32,006 nucleotides of DNA from Thermoplasmata archaeon (GCA_021809755.1 JAJZJZ010000014.1:1-32006), one strand, 5' to 3'. Shown: positions 1 to 7,099, counted from the first letter of the stretch. A program made the numbers and translations. The notes: generated from the letters alone by a model not told the origin.

Positions 1-695
1 TCCTGAAGTGCCCTTGCCTGAATTCCGGCCTGCTGTCCAATCGTTGCATCCATAACAAGCAATATCTCGTCCGGATTCACTTCCTTTTTCAGATGAACGA
101 GTTCCTTGAGCAATTCTTCGTCTAGGGAATCACGACCGCTGGTATCAACGATCTTAACTGCAATCTCTTTCATCTCAGGTACGCTGGCTCTATATATCTT
201 TACAGGATTTTTTTCTCCGGGAATCCCGAAGAATTTTGCACCAGTCTGCTTAGCTATCTGCTGTAGCTGTTCATAAGCTGCAGGTCTGTGAACATCACAT
301 GCAATGAGACCGCACGAGAGACCTTTCCTGATGAAAAATCTTGAGAGCTTGCCTGCATGAGTTGTTTTTCCCTGACCGTATAATCCCACAAGCATTATGG
401 TCTGATTTTGAAGCTTAAGTTTGGATTCTTCACCAAGTATTGATAATAGTTCCTCATAGATAATTTTCAAAATAAAATCTTGGGGAGGCATACCTTGAGG
501 TGGTTTTTCTTCAAGTGATCGTTGTTCAACCTTTTTGGATAGTGATAAAGCAAGTTTTACATTAACATCCGATTTAAGGAGTGCCCTTTGGATATCTTTT
601 ACTGTCTCTTTAATCAGTTCAGGGCTTATGTAGCTGGCCCCTGAGATTTTTCTGAAGGTTTCTTTCAATGAACTTGATAAACTTTCCAACACCAT
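1..695 (-). CDS. srp54: Signal recognition particle GTPase SRP54, N-terminal part (gene runs off the window)
   Basis: SRP54 binds signal sequences and 7S RNA and, with FtsY, targets ribosomes to the membrane. Reading leftwards from ATG at 695, 231 codons are visible and the frame is still open at base 1, so the rest of the G domain and the methionine-rich M domain are outside. The start MVLESLSSSLKETFRKI is typical of archaeal SRP54. Residues 1-95 form the helical N domain. The G domain shows the P-loop GLYGQGKTTHAGKL (104-117), DVHRPAAYEQL (134-144) and DTSGRD (184-189). Two canonical positions differ: the P-loop is usually GLQGSGKTTT and the G3 motif usually DTAGR. It lies 60 bp downstream of TFS on the same strand. 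Its partner FtsY is encoded at 25259. Confidence 0.95.
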   Translation of the reverse strand, partial: MVLESLSSSLKETFRKISGASYISPELIKETVKDIQRALLKSDVNVKLALSLSKKVEQRSLEEKPPQGMPPQDFILKIIYEELLSILGEESKLKLQNQTIMLVGLYGQGKTTHAGKLSRFFIRKGLSCGLIACDVHRPAAYEQLQQIAKQTGAKFFGIPGEKNPVKIYRASVPEMKEIAVKIVDTSGRDSLDEELLKELVHLKKEVNPDEILLVMDATIGQQAGIQARALQ

Positions 696-755
696 ATGGG
701 ACTCACATCTATATTCCTGAATTTATCGTTTTCCCTTAACAATAATTCTATAAGT

Positions 756-1064
756 CTAGTATTCTCTCCATCTGTGGCCGCATGAAGCACAGGTATAGAA
801 CTTGGTTTCAGGTTCGTCTGCAGATCTTGTCTGCTTCAGAAGATAATAAGCACCAGTGTTTTTGCATTTTGGACAAACTGCATCTGAGTCCAAAGGTTCA
901 GTGTTCTTCTCTTCCCTGATCATTATAACTTCTTTTTTTGTACTTTTGGTTATAATTTTTCCCGCTGCCTTTGCTGCAGTCCTCTTTTCTTCATATCCGC
1001 AACTGGGGCAAACTCCTTTTTCCTTTGACATAACCATCAGTGTACCGCACTTTGCACAGAACAT
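756..1064 (-). CDS. tfs: Transcription factor S (TFS), RNA polymerase transcript-cleavage factor
   Basis: TFS (TFIIS/RPB9-like) rescues backtracked archaeal RNA polymerase by stimulating RNA cleavage. The 102-residue protein has an N-terminal zinc ribbon (CAKC at 3-6, CPSC further on) and a C-terminal TFIIS-type ribbon (CPKC, then CASC) that holds the catalytic acidic tip as RSADEPET. The length matches the family. An in-frame extension of 14 residues to 1106 exists, but MFCAKCG at 1064 is the conserved start. No Shine-Dalgarno is seen, so the mRNA is probably leaderless. A perfect 10-bp inverted repeat abuts the start codon (see 1065-1095). The gene is divergent from the CoA-binding protein gene. 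Confidence 0.95.
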   Translation of the reverse strand: MFCAKCGTLMVMSKEKGVCPSCGYEEKRTAAKAAGKIITKSTKKEVIMIREEKNTEPLDSDAVCPKCKNTGAYYLLKQTRSADEPETKFYTCASCGHRWREY

Positions 1065-1095
1065 AATAAGGTATGGAATTACCAGATACCTTATT
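1065..1095. promoter_or_regulatory. Perfect inverted repeat at the tfs start codon
   Basis: AATAAGGTAT (1065-1074) and ATACCTTATT (1086-1095) are exact reverse complements separated by 11 nt. The repeat begins one base before the tfs ATG (minus strand, 1064). It covers the place where a leaderless promoter would have its TATA element, about 25 bp upstream. It could be an operator or an mRNA hairpin; a protein binding site fits better if the transcript starts at the ATG. Confidence 0.55.
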
Positions 1096-1163
1096 AGCAT
1101 TTCCAAATCAAAAAATTGTAGATGATACCAATAAACTCATAAAATGGCATGTATTTTCAATTT

Positions 1164-1580
1164 ATGATTATAAACAGAGATGAAGATATCAAAGCATTAT
1201 TGAAGAATTCTAAAAATATTGCTGTTGTTGGAATTTCTGACAAGCAAGAAAGAGACAGCTTTGGGGTAGCAAAATATTTGGTATCAAGAGGATACAATGT
1301 GATTCCTGTAAATCCTTCATTGGAAACATGGCAGGGAATTAAGAGTTATCCCAATCTTTCAAGTATTCCGAAGGACACCAAATTGGATATAGTGGATATA
1401 TTCAGAAAATCGGAGGCCGTTGGAGAGATAGTTGAGGAATCTTTGAAAGTGAAGCCAAAAGCAATTTGGATGCAGCTTGGAGTTGTAAATGAAGAAGCCG
1501 GGAAAAAAGCATCTAACAATGGCATATCGGTTGTAATGGATAAATGCATTATGGTAGAGCACAGGAAACTGAAATTATAA
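1164..1580 (+). CDS. CoA-binding domain protein (YccU-like)
   Basis: A 138-residue single-domain Rossmann-fold protein of the CoA_binding_2 type. The N-terminal pattern KNIAVVGISDKQERDSFGVA is the dinucleotide-like loop of this family, followed by YLVSRGYNVIPVNP and a late segment KPKAIWMQLGVVNEEA typical of YccU/succinyl-CoA synthetase alpha-like proteins. The exact physiological role is unknown for most members. I chose ATG 1164 (MIINRDEDI); an upstream ATG at 1149 would add five residues. A TATA-like CATAAAATG lies about 23 bp before 1164, consistent with a leaderless mRNA. The gene stands alone, divergent from tfs. Confidence 0.85.
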   Translation: MIINRDEDIKALLKNSKNIAVVGISDKQERDSFGVAKYLVSRGYNVIPVNPSLETWQGIKSYPNLSSIPKDTKLDIVDIFRKSEAVGEIVEESLKVKPKAIWMQLGVVNEEAGKKASNNGISVVMDKCIMVEHRKLKL

Positions 1581-1794
1581 AAATACAATCAATTGTGTAA
1601 ATAATTCAAAATATCTAATTCAATGTGCAATACATTTGGAATATCAATTTAATAATAGTTTAGAATATTATTTATCACTATTATGGAAAAGACAGGAACA
1701 ATTTCCCATATATTAAATCGATATTAGCAAGATCAATATTATTTAGCAAAGGAAAGAGCAAGTTAATTAAAAGCGATTGAAATCCACTTCATAT

Positions 1795-1877
1795 GTCGGG
1801 GTAGCCCAGCCTGGTAAGGCGGCAGATTCGAGATCTGTTGCTCTCGTAGCTCGGGAGTTCGAATCTCCCCCCCGGCG
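1795..1877 (+). tRNA. tRNA-Ser (anticodon CGA)
   Basis: An 83-nt class II tRNA. The acceptor stem GTCGGGG pairs with CCCCGGC and is followed by discriminator G, usual for serine. The anticodon stem GCAGA/TCTGT encloses loop TTCGAGA, giving anticodon CGA. A long variable arm (GCT...AGC) is followed by the T arm GGGAG-TTCGAAT-CTCCC. CCA is not encoded. A TATA-like TTAATTAAAA lies about 27 bp upstream. Confidence 0.95.
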
Positions 1878-1882
1878 TAGCG

Positions 1883-1888
1883 TTTTTT
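1883..1888 (+). terminator. T-tract terminator after tRNA-Ser(CGA)
   Basis: Six consecutive T begin six bases after the tRNA 3' end, the usual form of an archaeal intrinsic termination signal. Confidence 0.5.
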
Positions 1889-1990
1889 ATATTAGTCTAT
1901 TTGTTTCGAATCAAGCTTATTTTCATTCATTTTTATCAGTGTTCCTGCATGTTAAAAAATAAATAGCAACTCACAATCTGCCCAAGTTAA

Positions 1991-2073
1991 GCTGGGATAG
2001 CCTAGCCTGGTAAGGCGCAGGTCTGGAAAGCCTGTGCTCTCGTAGCTCGGGAGTTCGAATCTCCCTCCCAGCG
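1991..2073 (+). tRNA. tRNA-Ser (anticodon GGA)
   Basis: An 83-nt class II tRNA. Acceptor GCTGGGA/TCCCAGC, discriminator G, anticodon stem CAGGT/GCCTG around loop CTGGAAA, giving anticodon GGA. The D-loop region, long variable arm and T arm are essentially identical to the tRNA-Ser(CGA) gene 113 bp upstream, so the pair looks like a duplication that diverged in the acceptor and anticodon arms. A TATA-like AAATAAATAG lies about 28 bp upstream, suggesting separate transcription. Confidence 0.95.
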
Positions 2074-2114
2074 CTCTTTTCAAATTTATGAAAGGGTCTA
2101 TTTTGTCAAAACGT

Positions 2115-2480
2115 TTAAACACGATAAACCATGAGCTCCTCACTACATTCCTTAGCCTTTGCAACTATTTTTCCGGTAACTATCCAATTTTCCATTGATA
2201 AGATTATTTTTCTCAGTTCATTTCCATTTTCTGTCAATTCATATGAAATCTTATATGAAGAGTCTTCGAAGGGTGTTTTCACCGCAATTTTATAAAATTG
2301 CAACAGTCTGAGTGTTTTGGAAATCAATGATGGAGATGTATTTGGTAATTTTTTTGATATTTCATTGAACGATACTTTCTCAGAATTACCTATTATGTTT
2401 ATGATTGGAATGACCCATTTTTTACCCAGTATGGCAAATATCTCTTCTGCATGGCACAGGCAATTTTCCATCCCTTCCAT
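2115..2480 (-). CDS. HxlR-family winged-helix transcriptional regulator
   Basis: A 121-residue protein with the HxlR layout: N-terminal Cys-containing MENCLCHAEEIFAILGKKW, then a winged helix with FNEISKKLPNTSPSLISKTLRLLQ as recognition region and a wing ending in YELTENGNELRKIILSMENW. HxlR proteins are small DNA-binding repressors or activators, several of which sense electrophiles or redox state through the N-terminal cysteine. Here two cysteines (CLC) are present. The start could be 2480 (MEGMENC) or 2471 (MENC). No co-transcribed gene is adjacent, so the target is unknown. A paralogue is at 28347. Confidence 0.85.
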   Translation of the reverse strand: MEGMENCLCHAEEIFAILGKKWVIPIINIIGNSEKVSFNEISKKLPNTSPSLISKTLRLLQFYKIAVKTPFEDSSYKISYELTENGNELRKIILSMENWIVTGKIVAKAKECSEELMVYRV

Positions 2481-3220
2481 GTATGATTGAGAGCAAACAA
2501 ACTATTGAATTTATGCAGATCATGAATCATATGGAAAGGAAGCTCCAATGCTTCAGGACGGAGAGGAATAGGGACACCATTATATTTTGATTAAGGACCT
2601 CCAGATAAAATTGCTTCTCAATAATGAACAGAGGGAATCACTCATCTTTACTTCCATTCAATGAGTCATGCAACTTTTTTTTGGGGATTGCCTTTGAAGT
2701 GAAGCTTTACAAAAAGGTCTCCCTAAGAAGAATGTTTACAGGGAAATCATGTGGAAAATTCAGCCTTATTGCACAACTTTCCATAAGAGTCTTAGTGGAA
2801 GTTGTTGAAACCCATAATTTGAGTAACACGGTTTTTCCTGAGTTCAGTGAGTTTGGATCCATGTGTTATAACTAGAGAATTTTGAGGTTAAATGAAATAG
2901 ACCGTGTCAGCATCAGAACTGTAAACAGCAGAACGTGTGTTCCCAAGACTATTTGAAGAAAAATTGCGATGCCCTTTGATGGGTGAAGCCACAGCGAGAT
3001 CTTTTCAGGAAGATTAGACGGCTTTACCTCATGGTTGCCATATAAGTTTCATAAGTACCTGCTGTTGAAAAGTAAGATGTAATCGGCATTGACCTAGAGA
3101 ATCTGCAAGGCATGAAAAAGAACAACGGATATGAAAGGTGATAAATATTTGTTATGAGATGCAAGTGTTTTTCGGAATCTATCAACCAAAATTTGAAAAT
3201 CTCCAAAGTTCCTATAATTT
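2481..3220. other. 740-bp stretch without a credible gene; eroded sequence
   Basis: No frame gives a recognisable protein. Short open frames on either strand (for example 2624-2875 plus and 3024-3206 minus) have no family features and unnatural composition. On the minus strand near 2800-2860 a short segment reads like part of a protein (HGSKLTELRKNRVTQIMGF) and then hits stops. Around 2540-2570 a GCTCC...GGAG segment resembles the hairpin found at the right end of IS200/IS605 elements. This suggests an old mobile-element graveyard, but no element can be named. Confidence 0.35.
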
Positions 3221-3937
3221 TTACTCACTATCTTTCTCAGGGTTCCTTGCCTCTATGTACTTTGAGTAGAGCATTAGGTAGGGCTCCATGGACTTCATAA
3301 TACGTGATTGCGCCTTGTTAAGATGCTCCTGCAACGTTGAGGGGCTGATTCCCCTTGTAGAGGAAAGATCCTCAACATGGGTTTTCTTTGGAATTTCATA
3401 GTATCCCCTTGAAACAGCATCATTGAGAACTTCAAGCTGTTTCTTTGACATCCCGGAAAACAGGTCACTCAGTGATATTGCCCAGACATCCCTCAGATCA
3501 TCGGAAAGAAGCTTTTTTTTCTCTATGAGTTCGATGGATGCGATGGTCATATATTTTGCAAAGAGTTTAGAAGGTACCTCAGGCTCCATTGAAATAAAGG
3601 TGATCTTTTCAACTGCGTTTTCATAAATTACAGGAGATCTAACCATGCATCCATGGGATTCTGCAATCTTTACGGTGGAATTGAAAACGCTGCATCTGCA
3701 TCTAATCATTATGGAGCCATAATCTCTGTGCCTTGAGGAAAATACCACTGTGCTTTTAAGCGATTCAGAAAATTCTGTCATTTCATTGAGAAATTTTTCA
3801 TAATCCAGATTTCTTTCATATATCTCAAGATAATCCACATATGAGTTACACCAACGAAATATCCTTGAACCGGGAAACAGGGATGCAACGTTGCTGAATG
3901 GTAAATTATGCCTAAGTTCCACTGTTATTTCTTCCAT
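3221..3937 (-). CDS. HTH_10 (bacterio-opsin activator-like) transcriptional regulator
   Basis: A 238-residue archaeal regulator. The C-terminal domain, about residues 165-225, is a clear HTH_10 domain: MSKKQLEVLNDAVSRGYYEI, then PKKTHVEDLSSTRGISPSTL and an EHLNKAQSRIM helix, matching the family pattern of sigma-4-like helices. The N-terminal 150 residues are a poorly conserved sensor-like region with a CRC motif (positions about 80-82). HTH_10 proteins act as DNA-binding activators or repressors. A perfect 18-bp palindrome lies three bases before the ATG, which suggests autoregulation. The neighbour across the promoter is the small protein at 4003. Confidence 0.88.
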   Translation of the reverse strand: MEEITVELRHNLPFSNVASLFPGSRIFRWCNSYVDYLEIYERNLDYEKFLNEMTEFSESLKSTVVFSSRHRDYGSIMIRCRCSVFNSTVKIAESHGCMVRSPVIYENAVEKITFISMEPEVPSKLFAKYMTIASIELIEKKKLLSDDLRDVWAISLSDLFSGMSKKQLEVLNDAVSRGYYEIPKKTHVEDLSSTRGISPSTLQEHLNKAQSRIMKSMEPYLMLYSKYIEARNPEKDSE

Positions 3938-3940
3938 AAC

Positions 3941-3958
3941 TACCGTTAGATAACGGTA
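3941..3958. promoter_or_regulatory. Perfect palindrome between HTH_10 regulator and small orphan gene
   Basis: TACCGTTAGATAACGGTA: arms TACCGTTA and TAACGGTA are exact reverse complements around GA. It lies between the HTH_10 start codon (3937) and an AT-rich TATA-like stretch (CATATATTAATC, from 3964) that could serve both divergent genes. It is a strong candidate operator, probably for the HTH_10 protein itself. Confidence 0.65.
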
Positions 3959-4002
3959 TAATACATATATTAATCTATGCCATTGTTAGTTAAGTGAAAA
4001 AC

Positions 4003-4263
4003 ATGGCAAATCTAATAGTTGAACATGAGTGGAAAGAAAAGAACAAAGAAGAAGCATTCAAAGTAGTAGGAAGCATCGTTGAAATGGCAAAGAACTCAAA
4101 ACTACCAGCTGGATTCAAACTTCAAAGCATTCAGGTGCTTGGAAGCGAAAACAAGGCAATATGCAACTGGGAAGCACCAAGCAAGAACGATATGATTGGA
4201 TTGCTTAAGCAGGTAAATCCTCCTACAAAGCACACAGTTTTTGAAGCACAGAAATTGTTCTAA
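4003..4263 (+). CDS. Small conserved hypothetical protein (possible dimeric ferredoxin-like fold)
   Basis: An 86-residue protein of unknown function, rich in Lys and Glu, without signal or membrane segment. It has an alternating strand/helix pattern (NLIVEHEW, then a helix rich in E/K, KLQSIQVLGSENKAICNWEA, a second helix, HTVFEAQKLF) that resembles DUF4242/DUF3303-type dimeric alpha/beta-barrel proteins; that link is inference. ATG 4003 is preferred; GTG 3994 is in frame and lies about 25 bp after the TATA-like element. It is divergent from the HTH_10 regulator, probably sharing the palindromic control site. The codon use is clean (many AAG/GAA, no rare codons), suggesting good expression. 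Confidence 0.75.
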   Translation: MANLIVEHEWKEKNKEEAFKVVGSIVEMAKNSKLPAGFKLQSIQVLGSENKAICNWEAPSKNDMIGLLKQVNPPTKHTVFEAQKLF

Positions 4264-4269
4264 TTTTTT
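4264..4269 (+). terminator. T6 tract after the small protein gene
   Basis: Six T follow directly on the TAA stop, a typical archaeal termination signal. Confidence 0.45.
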
Positions 4270-4307
4270 AAATTAATAGAGAGGGGCCTTAATGCCCAAT
4301 AAAATTT

Positions 4308-5057
4308 TTAGTTCTCTCTCCACCTTGTAAGATACCTTGCTATTGCAAAATATATAACAGTTTCAGTTAATAGAATACCTATCATTGTGTATAGTGTATT
4401 GTAAACAATAGGTTGGAGTCCAAACGCAAACTGTGCAAGAATTGCTGCAGGTGTTGCCGGAGAAAACGACATCAGATATATGATTATATTTCCGCCGTTT
4501 CTGGACATTATATCTGTATAAGGATAAAAGGTTGGAGGTATTACCGTCATTATTATTGATAGGACAGAAACTATGCCCCAAACATTTCTCACGTGTTTTA
4601 CTGCGCTGGAAATTATAAAGGAAATTGCAGAAGTGGAAAAGATAAGAATAACAATCAGGGATAGCATGATAAGAGAATCAAAGAGACTGTAAAGGTTGTA
4701 TAAAACGCCAAGAGAGACATAAACAATTATGCCTGGGACTGAAAAGGCAAGAAAACTAAGGGTAAGAGCCATCATATAATCTGTTGGAGAAACTTTGCTT
4801 GCCACATAAAGATCCTGAAGACGGAGCTGGAGCCTTAAAAATGTGGCGTCTCCTGCACTCGAAAGTCCGATAGATGCCACTAGCGTTATCATTCCTCCAA
4901 CAATTGCATACTTTACCAGGGCACCTGATGTAAGAATATATACCACAAACAGCAAAGAAAGAGGAGTGGTCAGGGATGCAATGATATAAGATGGCGCCCT
5001 CTTAATGATCTTGAATCCGTAGTACCAGGCAAAGGTGAAGATGAATTTAAGATTCAA
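4308..5057 (-). CDS. ABC-2 type transporter permease
   Basis: About 249 residues with six hydrophobic segments, the layout of ABC-2 exporter permeases; the central region carries the SAGDATFLRLQLRLQDLYVA stretch seen in this family before a run of transmembrane helices. It exports an unknown substrate (drug, lipid or polysaccharide are typical) with the ATPase encoded just upstream. The reading frame overlaps the ATPase gene. A GTG exists at 5066, but a GAGGTG ribosome site at 5064-5069 sits six bases before TTG 5057 (reading MNLKFIFTFAW), which I take as the start. Translational coupling to the ATPase is likely. Confidence 0.85.
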   Translation of the reverse strand: MNLKFIFTFAWYYGFKIIKRAPSYIIASLTTPLSLLFVVYILTSGALVKYAIVGGMITLVASIGLSSAGDATFLRLQLRLQDLYVASKVSPTDYMMALTLSFLAFSVPGIIVYVSLGVLYNLYSLFDSLIMLSLIVILIFSTSAISFIISSAVKHVRNVWGIVSVLSIIMTVIPPTFYPYTDIMSRNGGNIIIYLMSFSPATPAAILAQFAFGLQPIVYNTLYTMIGILLTETVIYFAIARYLTRWREN

Positions 5058-5886
5058 TGTCAACACCTCTCATAATGAAAAGATCATCCAAAGAGATTTT
5101 ACGAACATTATCTCCCTCTTTTATGAATTCTGAAGCATTATCTTGTGGCACATATTTTATATAAATTGTCCCCACCCTGAATGCATTATCCATCTTCCTG
5201 TAGCTTTCTATTCGCACCTTGTTTTCGAACCCCTTCAAAAGTGATTTGACAGTTCCTTTGTCTATTATTGATCCTGATTCAACCAGAAAGACCTCCTCAG
5301 ACAGTTTTTCAGCCTCCTCCATATAATGGGTTGTGAGAATTACATTTCCCTTAAGCTGCTTTATGGCTGACCACACCTCAAGTCTTGATATTGGATCAAG
5401 ACCGGTTGTAGGTTCGTCAAGGAAAATTACATCAGCATTTGCTGCAAGGGCCATTGCCACAAAGCATTTTCTCTTCATGCCGCCTGAGAGGGTATCAGCA
5501 GGGTTGTTCCTTGCGTCATGAAGGCCAACAGTATCAAGCGCATCGAGTGTAGCTCTTTTTGCGTCTGCAGATGAGAATCCCCTTCCCACCAGATACATGG
5601 ACACCTGTTCCATGGGAGTCAAAATGCCAATTGTCGAGGCCTCCTGTGGAATGCTCACAATTCTCTTTCTTATCTCCTTTGCCTGATGAACAACATCAAG
5701 ATCAAATATTGTGGCCTTTCCGGATGTTGGCATGAGCTGAGTTGAAAGAATTCTCAGGAGGGTTGTCTTTCCTGCTCCATTCCTGCCTATTATCGTGGTA
5801 ATTCTTGAGGACATTTCCGCGCTGATATCTTTCAGCGCAACATTATGGTCAGAATATACCTTTCTAAGATTATTGATGTTGATAAT
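5047..5886 (-). CDS. ABC transporter ATP-binding protein, apparent ATT start
   Basis: The ATPase of the exporter pair. Counting from the proposed ATT at 5886 (279 residues), it has the A-loop region NLRKVYSDH (7-15), Walker A GRNGAGKT (34-41), signature LSGGM (133-137), Walker B VIFLDEP (153-159) and a H-loop in TTHYMEEAEK. This is the DrrA/CcmA-like class. The first ATG is at 5814, but that would remove the first strand and the A-loop tyrosine. The 24 upstream codons read as normal ABC N-terminus (IININ, then LRKVYSDHNVALKDIS), contain no ATG, GTG or TTG, and are preceded directly by TAA and by GGCGGTG at ribosome-site distance. Either ATT initiates, or the start codon is mutated or misread. 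Confidence 0.85.
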   Translation of the reverse strand: MININNLRKVYSDHNVALKDISAEMSSRITTIIGRNGAGKTTLLRILSTQLMPTSGKATIFDLDVVHQAKEIRKRIVSIPQEASTIGILTPMEQVSMYLVGRGFSSADAKRATLDALDTVGLHDARNNPADTLSGGMKRKCFVAMALAANADVIFLDEPTTGLDPISRLEVWSAIKQLKGNVILTTHYMEEAEKLSEEVFLVESGSIIDKGTVKSLLKGFENKVRIESYRKMDNAFRVGTIYIKYVPQDNASEFIKEGDNVRKISLDDLFIMRGVDIES

Positions 5887-5889
5887 TTA

Positions 5890-5896
5890 CACCGCC
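5890..5896 (-). promoter_or_regulatory. Shine-Dalgarno-like site before the ATT codon
   Basis: On the minus strand GGCGGTG matches the archaeal consensus GGAGGTG at six of seven positions. It is followed by TAA and then ATT ATC AAC ATC. The GGCGG-to-ATT spacing is five bases, normal for initiation. This positions the ribosome at 5886 and not at the ATG 72 bases further on. Confidence 0.55.
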
Positions 5897-5982
5897 CCCT
5901 CTAAACTAAAGATGCAGTGAGATATGCTCCTCGGTTAATCTATTTTATGGAGCCAGAAAACGCTACAAAGCAAATGAAATGG

Positions 5983-5990
5983 AAAAAAAA
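5983..5990 (-). terminator. T8 tract downstream of the DUF981 gene
   Basis: Eight A on the plus strand (T on the transcript) lie 24 bp past the stop of the minus-strand DUF981 gene and before the ABC genes, fitting an archaeal terminator that separates the two units. Confidence 0.45.
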
Positions 5991-6013
5991 TTAAATATTG
6001 GAATTAAAAAATT

Positions 6014-6670
6014 TTACGGTGCTGTTAGCAAATGCTGTGGAATAGCGCTCAGACCTATATACGCAGTTGCTACTATTGCACCAAGCAGTGCGATCCAAAA
6101 CAGCACGAGTAATATCATCCAGCCTTTCCAAATCTTTTCCTTGCTTCCAGGAACAGTATCAACAATTAATGTCACTGGGAATGACAATATTCCAACTGCT
6201 CCGAATGCAATATACATCAAAAGCATTCCCAAAGGCTCAGAGGTCATGTTAAGGAGATATCCCTGATATCCATAGTCAATTGCAAAAATTCCAGCAAATA
6301 ATGCTAGAATTCCCACATACTGCAGCTTATATTTCAGTTTGACTGAAATGACATAGGAAATTATTACTATACCAGCAAACATGTAAGGGTCATAAAAGAG
6401 TATATTATAACTCTGGAATTTTGCCTCGACAGCTGCAGGAACTGCACTTCCAAGGCTCAGGGGCCATGTCATCTCGCTGTAAAGACCCATCAAAATCATT
6501 ACAATTCCCACAACAGCTAATGGTCCAACTCCGCTAAGCATATGCTCCTCAAGATTTCTCTCTCCCTTTTTGCTGTAATCATAATACACTCCAAGTGTCA
6601 TGTACAGCAAAATCACTCCGGCAAAGACAAGCGTAAACAATTCAAAGGCTAGGTCATCAATAAATGCCAT
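6014..6670 (-). CDS. DUF981 family membrane protein
   Basis: A 218-residue integral membrane protein with about seven hydrophobic helices. The segments GERNLEEHMLSGVGPLAVVG, MGLYSEMTWPL and YNILFYDPYMFAG match what I know of the archaeal DUF981 family, common in Thermoplasma and Sulfolobus relatives. Function is unknown; acidic and aromatic residues in the conserved loops hint at a channel, cofactor or metal role, which is speculation. A GGTGG ribosome site and a TATA-like TTTATATTC lie just upstream of the ATG. It seems to be transcribed on its own. Confidence 0.8.
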   Translation of the reverse strand: MAFIDDLAFELFTLVFAGVILLYMTLGVYYDYSKKGERNLEEHMLSGVGPLAVVGIVMILMGLYSEMTWPLSLGSAVPAAVEAKFQSYNILFYDPYMFAGIVIISYVISVKLKYKLQYVGILALFAGIFAIDYGYQGYLLNMTSEPLGMLLMYIAFGAVGILSFPVTLIVDTVPGSKEKIWKGWMILLVLFWIALLGAIVATAYIGLSAIPQHLLTAP

Positions 6671-6765
6671 TTTTTTCCACCGAATATAAATTACCCATGC
6701 CTATTTAAGTACGTGGCTTAAAAAGTAATGCTAAAAAGGTTATTTTTTTGTGAGAACCATAAAAT

Positions 6766-7068
6766 TCAAGCTTCTGCAGATGGATCATTACTGAAATCCT
6801 GAATCGAATTAATATCAATGTCGGGATGTTCCCTGATAAACTCATCCCTGTCATAAGTTCCAAGCGATCTTACTGGATCAAATGCGCTTTTGCCACATTT
6901 TATACATTTGAATCTCAGTTCATTGAACATATGAGGACGAAGAATATCTGATGCGTGGAAGATATGTTCGAATTCATAACCGCATTTTGTACACTTAACC
7001 AGCCATATGTGAATTTTCTTCATACCAAATTGATCACACGATTTCATATATTTCTTTTGAAACTCCAT
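6766..7068 (-). CDS. Small zinc-ribbon protein
   Basis: About 100 residues with one clear zinc ribbon: CTKC followed about 30 residues later by CIKC (KCTKCGYEFEH, then FKCIKCGKSAFDPV). The tail after the ribbon is acidic and polar. I do not recognise a family; such archaeal ribbons often bind nucleic acid or partner proteins. The start is uncertain: TTG 7089, ATG 7068, ATG 7047 or ATG 7023 are all in frame. 7068 is given because a shared TATA-like GGTATATATCC (7108-7118) would place the transcript start near 7088. It is divergent from the ABC operon. Confidence 0.65.
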   Translation of the reverse strand: MEFQKKYMKSCDQFGMKKIHIWLVKCTKCGYEFEHIFHASDILRPHMFNELRFKCIKCGKSAFDPVRSLGTYDRDEFIREHPDIDINSIQDFSNDPSAEA

Positions 7069-7082
7069 GCAGTGATATGAAC

Positions 7083-7099
7083 AGTTCAATTTTTGAACT
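7083..7099. promoter_or_regulatory. Inverted repeat in the divergent promoter of the ABC operon
   Basis: AGTTCAATTTTTGAACT has perfect 7-bp arms around TTT. It lies between the zinc-ribbon gene and a shared, nearly symmetrical TATA-like GGTATATATCC (7108-7118). The winged-helix protein at the end of the ABC operon is the obvious candidate to bind it; this is inference. Confidence 0.4.

Noticed and set aside
1777-2164. Open frames on both strands over the tRNA-Ser genes
   Set aside because: They exist only because the tRNA sequences lack stops; no protein features, and the tRNAs explain the conservation.
2624-2875. 83-codon plus-strand frame
   Set aside because: No ribosome site, no TATA box, no family; composition like random sequence within the eroded region.
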